From assembly GCA_029570205.1 (NCBI GenBank), contig JAKQSI010000051.1, positions 45,952 to 109,951 of the forward strand: a stretch of DNA of 64,000 nt, written 5' to 3'. Source of the DNA: Candidatus Omnitrophota bacterium (GTDB lineage Bacteria > Hinthialibacterota > Hinthialibacteria > Hinthialibacterales > JAKPRU01). Positions within the stretch are counted from its first letter, which is position 1, and the number at the start of each line of letters is the position of its first letter. Positions 1 through 9,017 of the stretch are shown one piece after another. The notes under the pieces are model-generated. The model searched no databases, was not told the origin of the DNA, and saw nothing but the letters and a program-made list of their open reading frames with translations. The position numbers were made by a program, and so were the translations under genes.

Positions 1-130
1 AGAGTTTTGGGCTGTTGACAACCTCATCCGCAGTCAACAGCGACTTGTCTCTGGTTCCGCAGCTTGTAAAGGATGCAAGAATTCCAGCTGCAACAAAGAA
101 GGCTGTGAGAAGAGATTTCGGTGGACGCAT
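1..130 (-). CDS. Putative lipoprotein, N-terminal part only
   Basis: The first 43 residues are visible before the gene runs off the left edge. They form a classic lipoprotein signal: a basic start (MRPPKSL), a hydrophobic stretch and a lipobox-like ASFTSC followed by G. The mature protein is therefore probably lipid-anchored at the outer or inner membrane. A purine-rich ribosome site (GAGGGAGAA) lies just upstream of the ATG at 130. The gene lies 65 bp downstream of the flavin oxidoreductase on the same strand and may be co-transcribed with it. The rest of the protein is not visible, so no function can be given. Confidence 0.7.
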   Translation of the reverse strand, partial: MRPPKSLLTAFFVAAGILASFTSCGTRDKSLLTADEVVNSPKL

Positions 131-195
131 GGTCATTCTCCCTCTCGGATGTGTCAACCTTGTTTAACGTTCATAATTGTCTTCACATAACGTTT

Positions 196-2823
196 TCATC
201 CCCCAAGTGCCTCATCAATCGCGTGCGCCGCGCGGAGTCCCTCGGCGATGGCCTGCGCCGCCGTAGTCCCACCATTTACGATATCTCCACCGGCATACAC
301 CTTGGCGCGTGAGGTTTCGCAGGTAGCCGGATCGGTTTCAATCAGGCCGTCTTTACCCAACCGAACACCCGGCAACGTAGAGGCCAGATCAGCGGGCGCT
401 GTCTGCCCGATGGCTTCAATAGCAAGATCCGCTTCGATCACATGTTCGCTGCCACGGACGACAAGTGGACGTCTTCTGCCAGAGGCATCCGGCTCACCCA
501 ACACAGTCCGTGTCACTCGAACACCTGTCAGCCGCCCGTCTTCTATTATATACCCCATCGGCTGTGTGAGAATCAGAAAGTGGACCCCCGCATCCATTGC
601 CTCCCGGCGTTCGGCGGGCCAGGCGGGCATCTCCTTGAATGATCGACGGTAGATCAGAAACACATCCCGCGCACCGGCTTTCGCTGCCATGACTGCTGCA
701 TCCATCGCCGTGTTTCCGCCACCCAGAACCGCCACACGCTGCGGAACCTGACGATTCGCCCCGGTTTTCATCCGGCGCAGGAACGACAACGCGTCCTCAA
801 CTCCCTCTTTCGGTCTTCCCTCGGCTGACAGAGGAATGCCCTTGGACAAACCCATCCCCAGAAACACGGCGTCGAATCCTTCCTTGAACAGCGAGTCCAG
901 GTTGAAGGACTCTCCCAGCGCTTGTCCCATGCGCCATTCCAATCGCTCGGCGAATCCCTCCAGCACGGCTTCGATTTCCTCCCGCAGCGCGCTTCCGGCG
1001 ATGCGGTGGGACGGGATCGATTCGCGCAGAAGCCCCCCCGCTTCTTCTCTCCGGTCAAAGACAGTAATCCGGTGGCCCTGTGCCAAGAGTTGCGCCGTAC
1101 AGGCCAGCCCTGCCGGTCCCGCACCCACAACCGCGATACGTCGCCCGGTCTCTTCCGGCAGCTTCTCCGGTCGAATCCAGCCTTCGATACGTGCCCGCTG
1201 CGAAACATATCGCTGAATTCGCCGAATGGGGATCGCCATGCCCGTGATTTTTCCCTGCACACATCTCCCCTCGCATTGCACCTCGCTCGGACATACCCAC
1301 CCGCACGCCTCCGGCAGGGCATTCGATTCGCGCAGAACCTCATAAGCCTGCCGTATTTCATCTTCGGCGACATGACTCAGGAATCGCGGAACATCAATCC
1401 CGCATGGACACCCGATCCGGCAACCGGCATCCACACACCGCCGACATAACAGCGCCGCGTCCCGGATGCTCTCGGGCGCGTTCGCACGGCCCTCCCGGTA
1501 AATCGGACCATACACCTCCTCATCGCGCACCACACACCCCGTCCGCCCTCCATCCCGCATGATCTGCGTGCAGGAAGAGCAGGCCACGCACACCTTTTGG
1601 GGGTTCATTTTCCCCTGTTCAAGAACGTCCTTCGCAAAATCCGGATATGCGATAGCGCCCCGGCCCAGGCCGACAATGGAAACCCAGCCCCTTCGCACTG
1701 CTGCCGCTGCCACGTAAGGCATGTATTGCCGAAGCCAGGAGTATCCGGCGCCGATGATGGGCAGATCGGGATGCGCCTCCTGGATCTGCCGGGCAATGTG
1801 AATCATGCGAGCCACCCCCTCCAGCGGATGTTCCGGCGGGTCGTATCCCCCGATAGCCGGAAAATCGAACGGCCGTCCGTAATGCGGATTCAAATACGGG
1901 TTCGCGATCGTGATATTCAGAAACGGCGCGCCATGTTCCTTAAACATCGCCGCCAGCTGGATGGGTTCCCGCAAATCCGGTTTTGTCCCGTCCCCATGGT
2001 CGACTCCGAAACCATAAGGGTATCGGATAGCGTCAAAGGCGTTCATTCTGGCGGTCACAACAAAACCCGGCAGATCCGCGCAGATTTTTCCGACAATCTC
2101 TCGAACAAACCGACTGCGATTCTTAAACTCCGGCCCACCGTAACGGCTGTTTGTACGAGTAAAAGAGGCCAGCAATTCGGAAACGAGATACCGATGGCAG
2201 CTCTTGATATCCACTCCATCGAATCCCGCCTGTTTTGCCAGCCGGGCGGTTTCGACAAAGGCATCCTGAAGCCGGTCGAGTTCCTCATCTGTGATGAGTG
2301 GATAATCGGCGGGCAGCCTGTGTTGAGGATCCAACACTTCGGAGTGATGGGCGATAATCGGAGCCGCTTTGTACCCCGGTTTGCTGTATCGACCGGAATG
2401 AGTCAGCTGCAAAATGGCGACTGGTCGATGGTCAGGTCCCATGCTCTCTCTGGCAGCCTTGTGGGTTTCCTCAACAAGCCGGGCGAATTCATCCATGGTT
2501 TCCCTGTGCAGCCATAGCTGACGGGGATTCGCTCGCCCCTCTGAAACAACCGCACACGCCTCAAACCACAGCAGCCCCGCTCCCCCGGCCGCAAAACGCC
2601 GGTATCGACGAAACACCAGTTCCGATGGCGCACCGTTGCTCTCCCCGTCGCAACCTTCCATTGGATGGATCGCCAGCCGGTTCGGTAAACGGAACCGGCC
2701 TGCCTGGAACGGTTCCCCCAGTATGCCGATATCCCTGACTATCGGCAGATCCAGTCCCAAAAACCGGATTTGTTCTTGAAGGTCATTGATATTACTGAAG
2801 TTAAATCGTTCGTGCTCCGCCAT
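196..2823 (-). CDS. Old-yellow-enzyme/GltD-like fusion NAD(P)H:flavin oxidoreductase
   Basis: This is an 875-residue protein. Its N-terminal half (about residues 25-400) is an FMN-binding TIM barrel of the OYE/2,4-dienoyl-CoA reductase type, with motifs such as HSGRYSKPG and FDGVDIKSCHRYL. A cysteine cluster (CVACSSC) follows. Next comes a GltD/DPYD-like segment with CRRCVDAGCRIGCPCGIDVP and CGWVCPSEVQCEGRC, which probably holds iron-sulfur clusters. The C-terminal half has two dinucleotide-binding sites, VVGAGPAGLACTAQL for FAD and VLGGGNTAMDAA for NAD(P)H. It probably passes electrons from NAD(P)H through FAD and Fe-S to FMN to reduce an unsaturated organic substrate; the substrate is unknown. 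The start at 2823 (MAEHERFNF) is preferred. A longer reading adds 48 residues that are only translated palindrome array. Confidence 0.85.
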   Translation of the reverse strand: MAEHERFNFSNINDLQEQIRFLGLDLPIVRDIGILGEPFQAGRFRLPNRLAIHPMEGCDGESNGAPSELVFRRYRRFAAGGAGLLWFEACAVVSEGRANPRQLWLHRETMDEFARLVEETHKAARESMGPDHRPVAILQLTHSGRYSKPGYKAAPIIAHHSEVLDPQHRLPADYPLITDEELDRLQDAFVETARLAKQAGFDGVDIKSCHRYLVSELLASFTRTNSRYGGPEFKNRSRFVREIVGKICADLPGFVVTARMNAFDAIRYPYGFGVDHGDGTKPDLREPIQLAAMFKEHGAPFLNITIANPYLNPHYGRPFDFPAIGGYDPPEHPLEGVARMIHIARQIQEAHPDLPIIGAGYSWLRQYMPYVAAAAVRRGWVSIVGLGRGAIAYPDFAKDVLEQGKMNPQKVCVACSSCTQIMRDGGRTGCVVRDEEVYGPIYREGRANAPESIRDAALLCRRCVDAGCRIGCPCGIDVPRFLSHVAEDEIRQAYEVLRESNALPEACGWVCPSEVQCEGRCVQGKITGMAIPIRRIQRYVSQRARIEGWIRPEKLPEETGRRIAVVGAGPAGLACTAQLLAQGHRITVFDRREEAGGLLRESIPSHRIAGSALREEIEAVLEGFAERLEWRMGQALGESFNLDSLFKEGFDAVFLGMGLSKGIPLSAEGRPKEGVEDALSFLRRMKTGANRQVPQRVAVLGGGNTAMDAAVMAAKAGARDVFLIYRRSFKEMPAWPAERREAMDAGVHFLILTQPMGYIIEDGRLTGVRVTRTVLGEPDASGRRRPLVVRGSEHVIEADLAIEAIGQTAPADLASTLPGVRLGKDGLIETDPATCETSRAKVYAGGDIVNGGTTAAQAIAEGLRAAHAIDEALGG

Positions 2824-2850
2824 GCTTCTGTCTCCATGTTTGACGCTCCA

Positions 2851-3264
2851 GTAGGACAGGCCTCCGTGCCTGTTGCCCCCCGGTGGGACAGGTCTCCGTG
2901 CCCGTCGCCCCCCCGGTGGGACAGGCCTCCATGCCTGTCGCTCCCCCAGTAGGACAGGCCTCCGCACCTGTTGCCCCCCCGGTGGGACAGGCCTCCGTGC
3001 CTGTTGCCCCCCGGTGGGACAGGCCTCCGTGCCTGTCGCTCCCCCAGTAGGACAGGCCTCCGTACCTGTTGCCCCCCCGGTGGGACAGGCCTCCGTGCCT
3101 GTCGCCCCCCGGTGGGACAGGTCTCCGTGCCTGTTGCCCCCCGGTGGGACAGGTCTCCGTGCCTGTTGCCCCCCGGTGGGACAGGCCTCCGTGCCTGTTG
3201 CCCCCCGGTGGGACAGGCCTCCGTGCCTGTCGCCCCCCCGGTGGGACAGGCCTCCGTGCCTGTC
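2851..3264. repeat. Tandem array of 13 palindromic (REP-like) units, type A
   Basis: Thirteen head-to-tail units of about 32 bp share the pattern GTGGG, then ACAGGC-CTCCGT-GCCTGT, then a C-rich tail of TTGCCCCCC or TCGCTCCCCCA. The core is a hairpin with a 6-bp stem and a 6-nt loop. Unit-to-unit changes are few (GTAGG for GTGGG, CCATG for CCGTG, TACC for TGCC). No unit is separated from the next by a unique spacer. The array fills the region between the divergently transcribed OYE-like gene and rnd. The long open frames through it on both strands, which read VGQASVPVAP-like repeats, are compositional artefacts. Confidence 0.9.
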
Positions 3265-3355
3265 GATAGGCCATGCCTCGAATATACCCGGAATCTGCCG
3301 GGTCGGCGCATGGTTCCCTATGTTGCCTTCTGCAGTTCACGCAAAATGACAGCCG

Positions 3356-4591
3356 ATGACTGAACCGGCTTTACATTCACCTTTTATTCGCACCACACAA
3401 CAACTGCGGGCGTTCTGTACTCGAGCACGAGCCACGCAACGGTTCGGGCTGGATACCGAGTTTATATCCGAACGACGGTTCTCGCCGGAACTGGGGATTA
3501 TTCAGGTCTCGGTCGAAGAGGAATGCGCGATTATCGACCCGACGGAACTGACCCACTTGGATGTTTTCTTCGAGATATTATCCGATTCTTGTGTTGAAAA
3601 AGTTTTTCATGCAGGACGGCAGGATTTGGAAATCCTCTGCCGAATGACCGGCCGTGTTCCCGCGCCCATTTTCGATACCCAGGTCGCCGCCGCACTGGTG
3701 GGCTATGGCGAGCAGATATCTTATGCCCGCCTGGTGGAAGAGACGATGGGGGTGACCCTCTGCAAAAGCGAAGGGTTTACCGATTGGCATGCCCGCCCGC
3801 TGAGCCAGGAACAGGTGGAATATGCGCTGGATGATGTTCGGTACCTGCTTCCGGCTGCGGCACGGATTCGCGAGGACCTGCAAAGCACAGGAAGGCTAAG
3901 CTGGGCGGAGGAGGAATTCGCTCGCGTGGTGGATGAAATCGGTGTGTTGAAAACACCTCCACAGGAGCGATATCGGCAAGTCCGACATTGGAACAGCCTC
4001 TCCCGTCGGCACTTGGCCGTACTGAGAGAGCTGGCCTCCTGGCGCGAGACTGCGGCGGAGGAAAAGAACCGCCCACGCGGACGAGTGATCCCCGATGAGG
4101 TCCTGGTCGAGCTGGCTCGACGCGCCCCTGCAAGTATTGAGGAATTGGAACAGATCCGCGCGCTGAATCCCGGAATTGTCAAACGGCACGCGCGGGAATT
4201 GCTCGCCGCAATTGAAAGAGGCATGAATGTCCCCGACCAGGATTTACCCCGCATTCCCAAACGGAAAGCGAAAGCCGCGCCGTCCCCCGGCCTTGTCGAT
4301 CTGCTGACAACGGTTCTGCGGGCGCGTGCTGAGCAGGTCCGTGTCGCACCGGGAATCCTTGCCAGACGAAGCGAACTGGAGGCCATCGCCTCCGACCCGG
4401 ACGCCGATCTCGACCTACCCATTCTTCAGGGCTGGCGATACGAACTCGCGGGTCACGAACTGCTGGATGTTTTACACGGAATTCGCTACGTCGGCTACGA
4501 TGAATCTGAGGGAAGAATTAAAACATTTTTGAGGGAAGGGATGGCAAAGGAGGAGCAGGCGGATTTTCAAATCCCCCGAATGAACGTATAG
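3356..4591 (+). CDS. rnd: Ribonuclease D
   Basis: This 411-residue protein is a DEDDy 3'-5' exoribonuclease that trims the 3' ends of tRNA and other small RNAs. All active-site residues are visible: D33 and E35 in LDTEF (Exo I), D90 in HAGRQDLEIL (Exo II), and Y156 with D160 in YALDDVRYL (Exo III). A helical HRDC region follows (about residues 215-295), and the C-terminal part from about residue 310 resembles the second HRDC domain of the family. The length is close to E. coli RNase D (375 residues). It reads away from the palindrome array, and its promoter would have to lie in or beside that array. Confidence 0.92.
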   Translation: MTEPALHSPFIRTTQQLRAFCTRARATQRFGLDTEFISERRFSPELGIIQVSVEEECAIIDPTELTHLDVFFEILSDSCVEKVFHAGRQDLEILCRMTGRVPAPIFDTQVAAALVGYGEQISYARLVEETMGVTLCKSEGFTDWHARPLSQEQVEYALDDVRYLLPAAARIREDLQSTGRLSWAEEEFARVVDEIGVLKTPPQERYRQVRHWNSLSRRHLAVLRELASWRETAAEEKNRPRGRVIPDEVLVELARRAPASIEELEQIRALNPGIVKRHARELLAAIERGMNVPDQDLPRIPKRKAKAAPSPGLVDLLTTVLRARAEQVRVAPGILARRSELEAIASDPDADLDLPILQGWRYELAGHELLDVLHGIRYVGYDESEGRIKTFLREGMAKEEQADFQIPRMNV

Positions 4592-5032
4592 ACCTTTCCT
4601 CCAATCTTTGACGCCCCGGTAAAAGTGTCAGGCGGGTTGGGTCAGTAAAAAGGAGTTTGTTCTTTTCACCTGCGCCACCAGGCACAAAAGCCGAGTCCGA
4701 ACGCGCAATGGGGACCATCCTCGACCGCAGGCACTGAAAAAGGCTTTCCAGGCGATTGTGTCCTTTCCAAAACCGGCCGCCCGCATCGCAAATGTTCATT
4801 CCCAACACTTTCAGGCTCACCGCGAACCGCACCGCTCCCATCCCGCTCACCCCCAATTGTCTCGCTCCCAGCTGCGACTCGTACCGCGACTCTGTTAAAG
4901 CGCCGTCACCCTCTTCCCCCTCTTTTTTTCTCTATTCGCTCTGTAGTCCTTTTCTGCACTCCTCCGCCGACTTCTTGCCGGAGCATCAATCTTGGGATAG
5001 GGGACCAGATGGGGTTGATTGGAATGAACTTA
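4592..5032. other. Non-coding gap between rnd and smpB
   Basis: This 441-bp interval lies between the convergent rnd and smpB genes. It contains pyrimidine-rich tracts near 4910-4950 but no credible coding frame, clear terminator hairpin, tRNA or tmRNA. One minus-strand open frame (4518-4856) runs into the end of rnd, has no ribosome site and matches nothing I recognise. Confidence 0.5.
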
Positions 5033-5518
5033 TCAACCTCGGTCTGCCATGGCCCGCCCAATGTCGCGCTCCTGGTCTCGGCGTTTCATGTCTTCCCGCT
5101 TATCATAAAGTTTCTTTCCCTTGGCCAGGGCAATATCGACCTTGGCCCTGCTGCGTTCAAAATAAATCGAAAGAGGAATCAGTGTGAATCCGCGTTGTTG
5201 AATCTTGCCGGCCAGCTTGTCGATCTCCCGACGATGGAGCAATAACTTCTTGCGCCGCATAGGGTTATGATTCCAGGCCGTTCCATGCGTATATGGGTTA
5301 ATATGACAATTCATGAGATACAATTCGCCTTCCTGGATATCGGCATAGGAATCGACCAAGCTGACATGACCCGCCCGGAGAGACTTCACCTCCGTGCCCA
5401 GAAGTGCGATTCCAGCCTGATAAACCTCCACAATATGATAATCGTGGCGCGCCTTCCGGTTGGTGGCCGCAATTCTCCTTCCGGAATCGTCCGATTGTTT
5501 TGCTTTTTTCGTACTCAT
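5033..5518 (-). CDS. smpB: SsrA-binding protein SmpB
   Basis: This 161-residue protein is the tmRNA partner in trans-translation, which rescues stalled ribosomes. Family hallmarks are present: NRKARHDYHIVEVYQAGIAL near the start, the GTEVKSLR segment, HINPYTHGTAWNHNP and the basic C-terminal tail (DIALAKGKKLYDKREDMKRRDQERDI). The length matches the family. It lies downstream of the LptF/LptG-like permease on the same strand with a 19-bp gap, so the two may share a transcript. The tmRNA gene itself (ssrA) was not seen in the window. Confidence 0.96.
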   Translation of the reverse strand: MSTKKAKQSDDSGRRIAATNRKARHDYHIVEVYQAGIALLGTEVKSLRAGHVSLVDSYADIQEGELYLMNCHINPYTHGTAWNHNPMRRKKLLLHRREIDKLAGKIQQRGFTLIPLSIYFERSRAKVDIALAKGKKLYDKREDMKRRDQERDIGRAMADRG

Positions 5519-5537
5519 TTCTCAATCCCAAAAACGT

Positions 5538-6764
5538 TCACGGATAAACCGTCTTCCGATACACAGCAACCGCCAGGAGAAGCGCGACAAAGTTGGGCAT
5601 CCAAAGCCCGATCCAAGGCGTAACCCAACCTTCTGCGGCCAGCGCCTTCCCGAGACTCATCAGGACATAATAAACCAGCACAATTAGAATGGTTACACCA
5701 AATGCCACTCCGCGACGGCCTCGTCGCATCAGCACCCCCAGCGGAGCCGCCACCATCGCCATCAGCACAGCCGCAAAAGGCAGCGAAATCCGCAGCGCGC
5801 GTTCAATACTTAATTGCGCAATCAGTTTGCGCTCCCGCTCGATTTCATTCCGAACAATTGAGAGATTCCTCTCTGCCTGCGGCGTGTGCCCTTTCTCCTT
5901 CAGGATTTCCTCCAGTTCCTTCTGCCGAGCCAGACGTTCTTCGAGTCTTGCATGTTCTTCTTGAATCTTCTCGCGGATCTCCCCTGTCTTCAGCGCCTTT
6001 TCTTTCAGCGTCAGTCGCGCAATTCGTCGAACCAGGTCTCCGACATCTGTGGTCCAGTACATCCGCTCAGCCTGCACGGTTTGATCGTCCAGGTTCGTGC
6101 CGTCCCGCGAGGACCGAGGCCGATGGAAATAAACATCCTGCAAATCCAACACAAGTTCTCCCTGTTCCGGGCGGAACTGGAAATCAGCCGTGGGGGCAAA
6201 CACCGTCGCCGCAACACCAAAATCTTTTTTTTTCTCGAAAATCGTCACCCCGTACAGCTGTCTCCGGTCTTTGCTCATTCGGTCGCAGAACAGGGTCAAT
6301 TCACCCAGTTTGGTAAACTGTCCGGGGGTGATTCCGCCGGTGGCGGTCTTTTCAAGTATCTTCATTACGGTCTGATTGCTCAATCGGAGCGATCTCGGCA
6401 CAATAATGTGACTCCAGAAAAGCATAAACACCGTCACAAGCAGTCCAAAAAGAATTGCCGGGAAATAAATCCGGGCAAGCGTAATGCCGCCTGCTTCCAT
6501 AGCGGTAATTTCGTTCTCTTCCGCAAATCGGCCATAGCTCAGCAACGTCCCCAGCAGAACAGACATCGGAAGAGTGAGAAGGCAAGCCGGCGGAATCATA
6601 TTGATAAAAAGATTGGCAACAGTCTCCAGTTGGGCGCCGGTATCCAGCAGGCGGGTCGAGATATAAAACATCTGCTTCAGCAGGAAAATCACGGTCAACA
6701 GAACCAGTCCCTCCCCGCACGAGGGAACCAATTCCGACCAGACATATCGTGTCAGAAGTTTCAT
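5538..6764 (-). CDS. LptF/LptG family permease
   Basis: This 408-residue inner-membrane protein belongs to the YjgP/YjgQ family, the transmembrane part of the LptB2FG transporter that extracts lipopolysaccharide from the inner membrane. Two to three N-terminal membrane segments surround a family-typical stretch (LLTLPMSVLLGTLLSYGRFAEENEITAMEA, residues about 70-100). A periplasmic domain follows, then a charged helical segment (about residues 260-320), then three C-terminal membrane segments including APLGVLMRRGRRGVAFG. The start at 6764 (MKLLTRYVW) is preferred because 25 upstream residues of a longer frame are not family-like. Only one of the LptF/LptG pair is visible, and I cannot tell which. 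Confidence 0.88.
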   Translation of the reverse strand: MKLLTRYVWSELVPSCGEGLVLLTVIFLLKQMFYISTRLLDTGAQLETVANLFINMIPPACLLTLPMSVLLGTLLSYGRFAEENEITAMEAGGITLARIYFPAILFGLLVTVFMLFWSHIIVPRSLRLSNQTVMKILEKTATGGITPGQFTKLGELTLFCDRMSKDRRQLYGVTIFEKKKDFGVAATVFAPTADFQFRPEQGELVLDLQDVYFHRPRSSRDGTNLDDQTVQAERMYWTTDVGDLVRRIARLTLKEKALKTGEIREKIQEEHARLEERLARQKELEEILKEKGHTPQAERNLSIVRNEIERERKLIAQLSIERALRISLPFAAVLMAMVAAPLGVLMRRGRRGVAFGVTILIVLVYYVLMSLGKALAAEGWVTPWIGLWMPNFVALLLAVAVYRKTVYP

Positions 6765-6976
6765 CGCCTCATATCCTATCCATTCTCTCCGCCACAAACA
6801 TATCAGGTTATCGGGAACCGTCTCTTTTCGGAAGCGCACAAGCGTAATGGAAGTATGCCTTTCCCTTCCTGCGTCGGCATAAAGGCTTTAAAATCAAAGT
6901 TTGTGAAATTTCAGGGTGATTTTTCAATTCCGTGCAGGATTTGAGGAATCGCACAACCCGGTATTGAGGTGATAGG

Positions 6977-8050
6977 ATGGCACGGTTCAAGTCGGCAATT
7001 CTAGGTGCGACCGGTGTGGCAGGGCAGCAATTCATTGAGGCGTTGCTCGGTCACCCATGGTTTGATATCTCCGGTTTGTATGCCTCGGAGCGTTCCGCAG
7101 GCAAAAAATACGGCGAAGCCTGCACATGGCGATCCCCAACACCCCTCGCAGATTCCATCGCCGAAACTACCGTGCGTCTGACCGATCGTATTCTCGATGA
7201 TATCGACCGGTACGACATCATTTTTTCCGCACTGCCTTCGGATGTGGCAAAGAAGACGGAAGGCGACTGCGCCGCGCTCAAGCCTGTGATCAGCACCGCC
7301 TCGGCTTTCCGGTATGAGGAGGATGTGCCCATCCTGGTTCCCGAAGTGAATGCTGCTCAGGCGCCGCTTGTCAAACGCCAGCAGAAAGAGCGCGGTTGGA
7401 AAGGCTACGTTGTTCCCGGCCCCAACTGCACCACCATGGGACTGATTGTCTCCCTGAAACCGATTCAGGATACGGTCGGGATCAAGCGCGTCTGGATGAC
7501 CTCGCTCCAGGCTCTCTCCGGGGCGGGTTATCCGGGCCACTCCGCGCTTGATACGCACGACAATATCATCCCGTTCATCAGCAAAGAGGAAGGGAAAGTC
7601 GAGTTGGAGACAGTAAAAACCCTCGGCTCTTTCGCAGATGGGAAAGTAATCCCGGCGCGGTTCAAAGTCAGCTGCACCTGCACGCGGGTCTCCGTGCTGG
7701 ATGGGCATACCCTCTCCGTGTTTGTCGAGACAAAGGCGCCGTTTTCGCCCGAGGATTACCTGGCGGCCGTGGCGGAATTCAACAAAAAATGCGCGGCAGA
7801 GTTCGGAGATTTGCCCTCCGCTCCCAGACAGACCATTGTAATGAAAAAGGAAGACAACCGGCCGCAGCCCCGCCTCGACCGAGACCTCGAAGGCGGTATG
7901 GCCACGGTTGTCGGACGTGTTCGACCCGATCCGGCGCTCGACAACGGGATCAAATATGTCTGTCTGTCGCACAACACCAAGAAAGGCGCGGCGAAAGGCG
8001 AGCTGATGGCGGCAGAGTATCTGCACAAAATCGGCCTTTTCCCCGCGTGA
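6977..8050 (+). CDS. asd: Aspartate-semialdehyde dehydrogenase, archaeal/fungal type
   Basis: This 357-residue enzyme reduces aspartyl phosphate to aspartate semialdehyde, the branch point to lysine, threonine and methionine. The nucleotide-binding loop GATGVAGQQ is at residues 10-18, and the catalytic cysteine is C151 in GPNCTTMGL. The length and motif spacing fit the archaeal/fungal subfamily better than the classical E. coli-type enzyme. The gene is divergent from the Lpt permease and stands alone, with no other aspartate-pathway gene next to it. A ribosome site GAGGTGATAGG precedes the ATG. Confidence 0.93.
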   Translation: MARFKSAILGATGVAGQQFIEALLGHPWFDISGLYASERSAGKKYGEACTWRSPTPLADSIAETTVRLTDRILDDIDRYDIIFSALPSDVAKKTEGDCAALKPVISTASAFRYEEDVPILVPEVNAAQAPLVKRQQKERGWKGYVVPGPNCTTMGLIVSLKPIQDTVGIKRVWMTSLQALSGAGYPGHSALDTHDNIIPFISKEEGKVELETVKTLGSFADGKVIPARFKVSCTCTRVSVLDGHTLSVFVETKAPFSPEDYLAAVAEFNKKCAAEFGDLPSAPRQTIVMKKEDNRPQPRLDRDLEGGMATVVGRVRPDPALDNGIKYVCLSHNTKKGAAKGELMAAEYLHKIGLFPA

Positions 8051-8155
8051 CCTGTCCGTATAACGTTTTCAAAAAAACGGCGGTTTGTCCCAGCCATTTA
8101 CGGATAAACTGCCGGTTCTTTATCTCCATCTCTTTGCTTTCCCGGAAATATCATC

Positions 8156-8175
8156 GGCAAGATGCCTGTGCCACC
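8156..8175. repeat. Dispersed short repeat, type C copy
   Basis: The motif GGCAAGATGCCTGTGCCACC stands alone between asd and the next gene. A near-identical copy in inverse orientation occurs at 42026-42045, and a diverged copy at 19599-19619. It lies in non-coding DNA each time, which suggests a dispersed intergenic repeat family rather than chance similarity. Confidence 0.6.
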
Positions 8176-8318
8176 CTCTTCTCTCTCACCCCGATCTTCC
8201 TTTGGACATGTTCAGGAACCGGGAATTGGTAGCACGCGGAAAATGTGCTACATTTCATGCACGGAGGCCTGCATTTGATCGGAAACAGTCACTTTGACGA
8301 AGGACGGGAGATTGGGCG

Positions 8319-9002
8319 ATGAGACGCGAGTTCGGTATCAAAGCAAGACACATGACCGCCCTGGAAGAGGATCCGGTCGTCAAATCCGCATCGAAGGCAG
8401 AGAACCCGTACACCTTTGTGGTTTTGAGCGATAAACCCGGACGGATCATCAGTTTTCTTCAACCCGTCCTGGCGGAACATGGCAAGTTTTTCCGGTTTCA
8501 CGGTTTCGACTTGTATCGGGAAGGGCTGAAGTTCGCCGCGACGCCGGAGGGAATCCGAACTGTCAGCCTGGTTCTCACCGATGGTCCTGAAGACCGCAAG
8601 CAACTCTCCGAAAACAGATTGGAACTCTGGAAAGAAACCGTATTTACTTACGGGAAAGCTTACACGGAGCATTTTGTCAATGAGATTCTGAGCGATCGGC
8701 TCCCCGCTGTCTTTACGGTCGTGGTTCTATTTAATGAAAAACTCGGCAAACTTTCGCATCAGGATTTTGAGCGCCTCGAGGCGGAGCTCAAGCCGTCGGA
8801 GGCTCAAAAGTTGTTTCATATTCGATCTTGTCAAAACGAGGAGGAATTGGCCGACTGTGTACAAGAAGATTTTGTGCAACGGGTGCTGAAAAGACACCAC
8901 GTTTCCATGAAAATCAAGAAGTCGCACCGGCATCGTGACGACCGGATTGCGCGCGCCACCAAAGCCACCAGAGAGGCTCTTCACCGCAAAGCCGGAATCT
9001 GA
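8319..9002 (+). CDS. Unknown protein with an ACT-like N-terminal segment
   Basis: This 227-residue soluble protein is one I do not recognise. Residues about 30-75 contain YTFVVLSDKPGRI and then alternate strand and helix, which resembles an ACT-type regulatory domain of the GlnD class (strand, D-x-PG-x-I, helix). A second strand-helix-strand unit (SLVLTDGPEDRKQL) may be a related domain. The middle holds TVVVLFNEKLGKLSHQDFERLEAEL, and the C-terminus is very basic (KIKKSHRHRDDRIARATK), which would suit nucleic-acid contact. A ribosome site (GGGAGATTGGGCG) precedes the ATG. The ACT assignment is inference; ligand and role are unknown. Confidence 0.75.
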   Translation: MRREFGIKARHMTALEEDPVVKSASKAENPYTFVVLSDKPGRIISFLQPVLAEHGKFFRFHGFDLYREGLKFAATPEGIRTVSLVLTDGPEDRKQLSENRLELWKETVFTYGKAYTEHFVNEILSDRLPAVFTVVVLFNEKLGKLSHQDFERLEAELKPSEAQKLFHIRSCQNEEELADCVQEDFVQRVLKRHHVSMKIKKSHRHRDDRIARATKATREALHRKAGI

Positions 9003-9017
9003 CCGAGCGGTCGCCGG

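Noticed and set aside
2824-2967. N-terminal extension of the OYE/GltD-like protein
   Set aside because: The 48 extra residues come from the array and have no family similarity; the ATG at 2823 has its own ribosome site.
2851-3264. CRISPR array
   Set aside because: Units follow one another directly with no unique spacers, the units vary among themselves, and there is no cas gene in the window.
2739-3363. Several open frames on both strands through the first palindrome array
   Set aside because: The predicted proteins are low-complexity readings of the repeat in different frames, have no ribosome site and overlap one another.
4518-4856. A 112-residue minus-strand frame between rnd and smpB
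   Set aside because: It overlaps the end of rnd and resembles no protein I know.
7001-8026. A long minus-strand frame opposite asd
   Set aside because: The plus strand carries the full aspartate-semialdehyde dehydrogenase signature.
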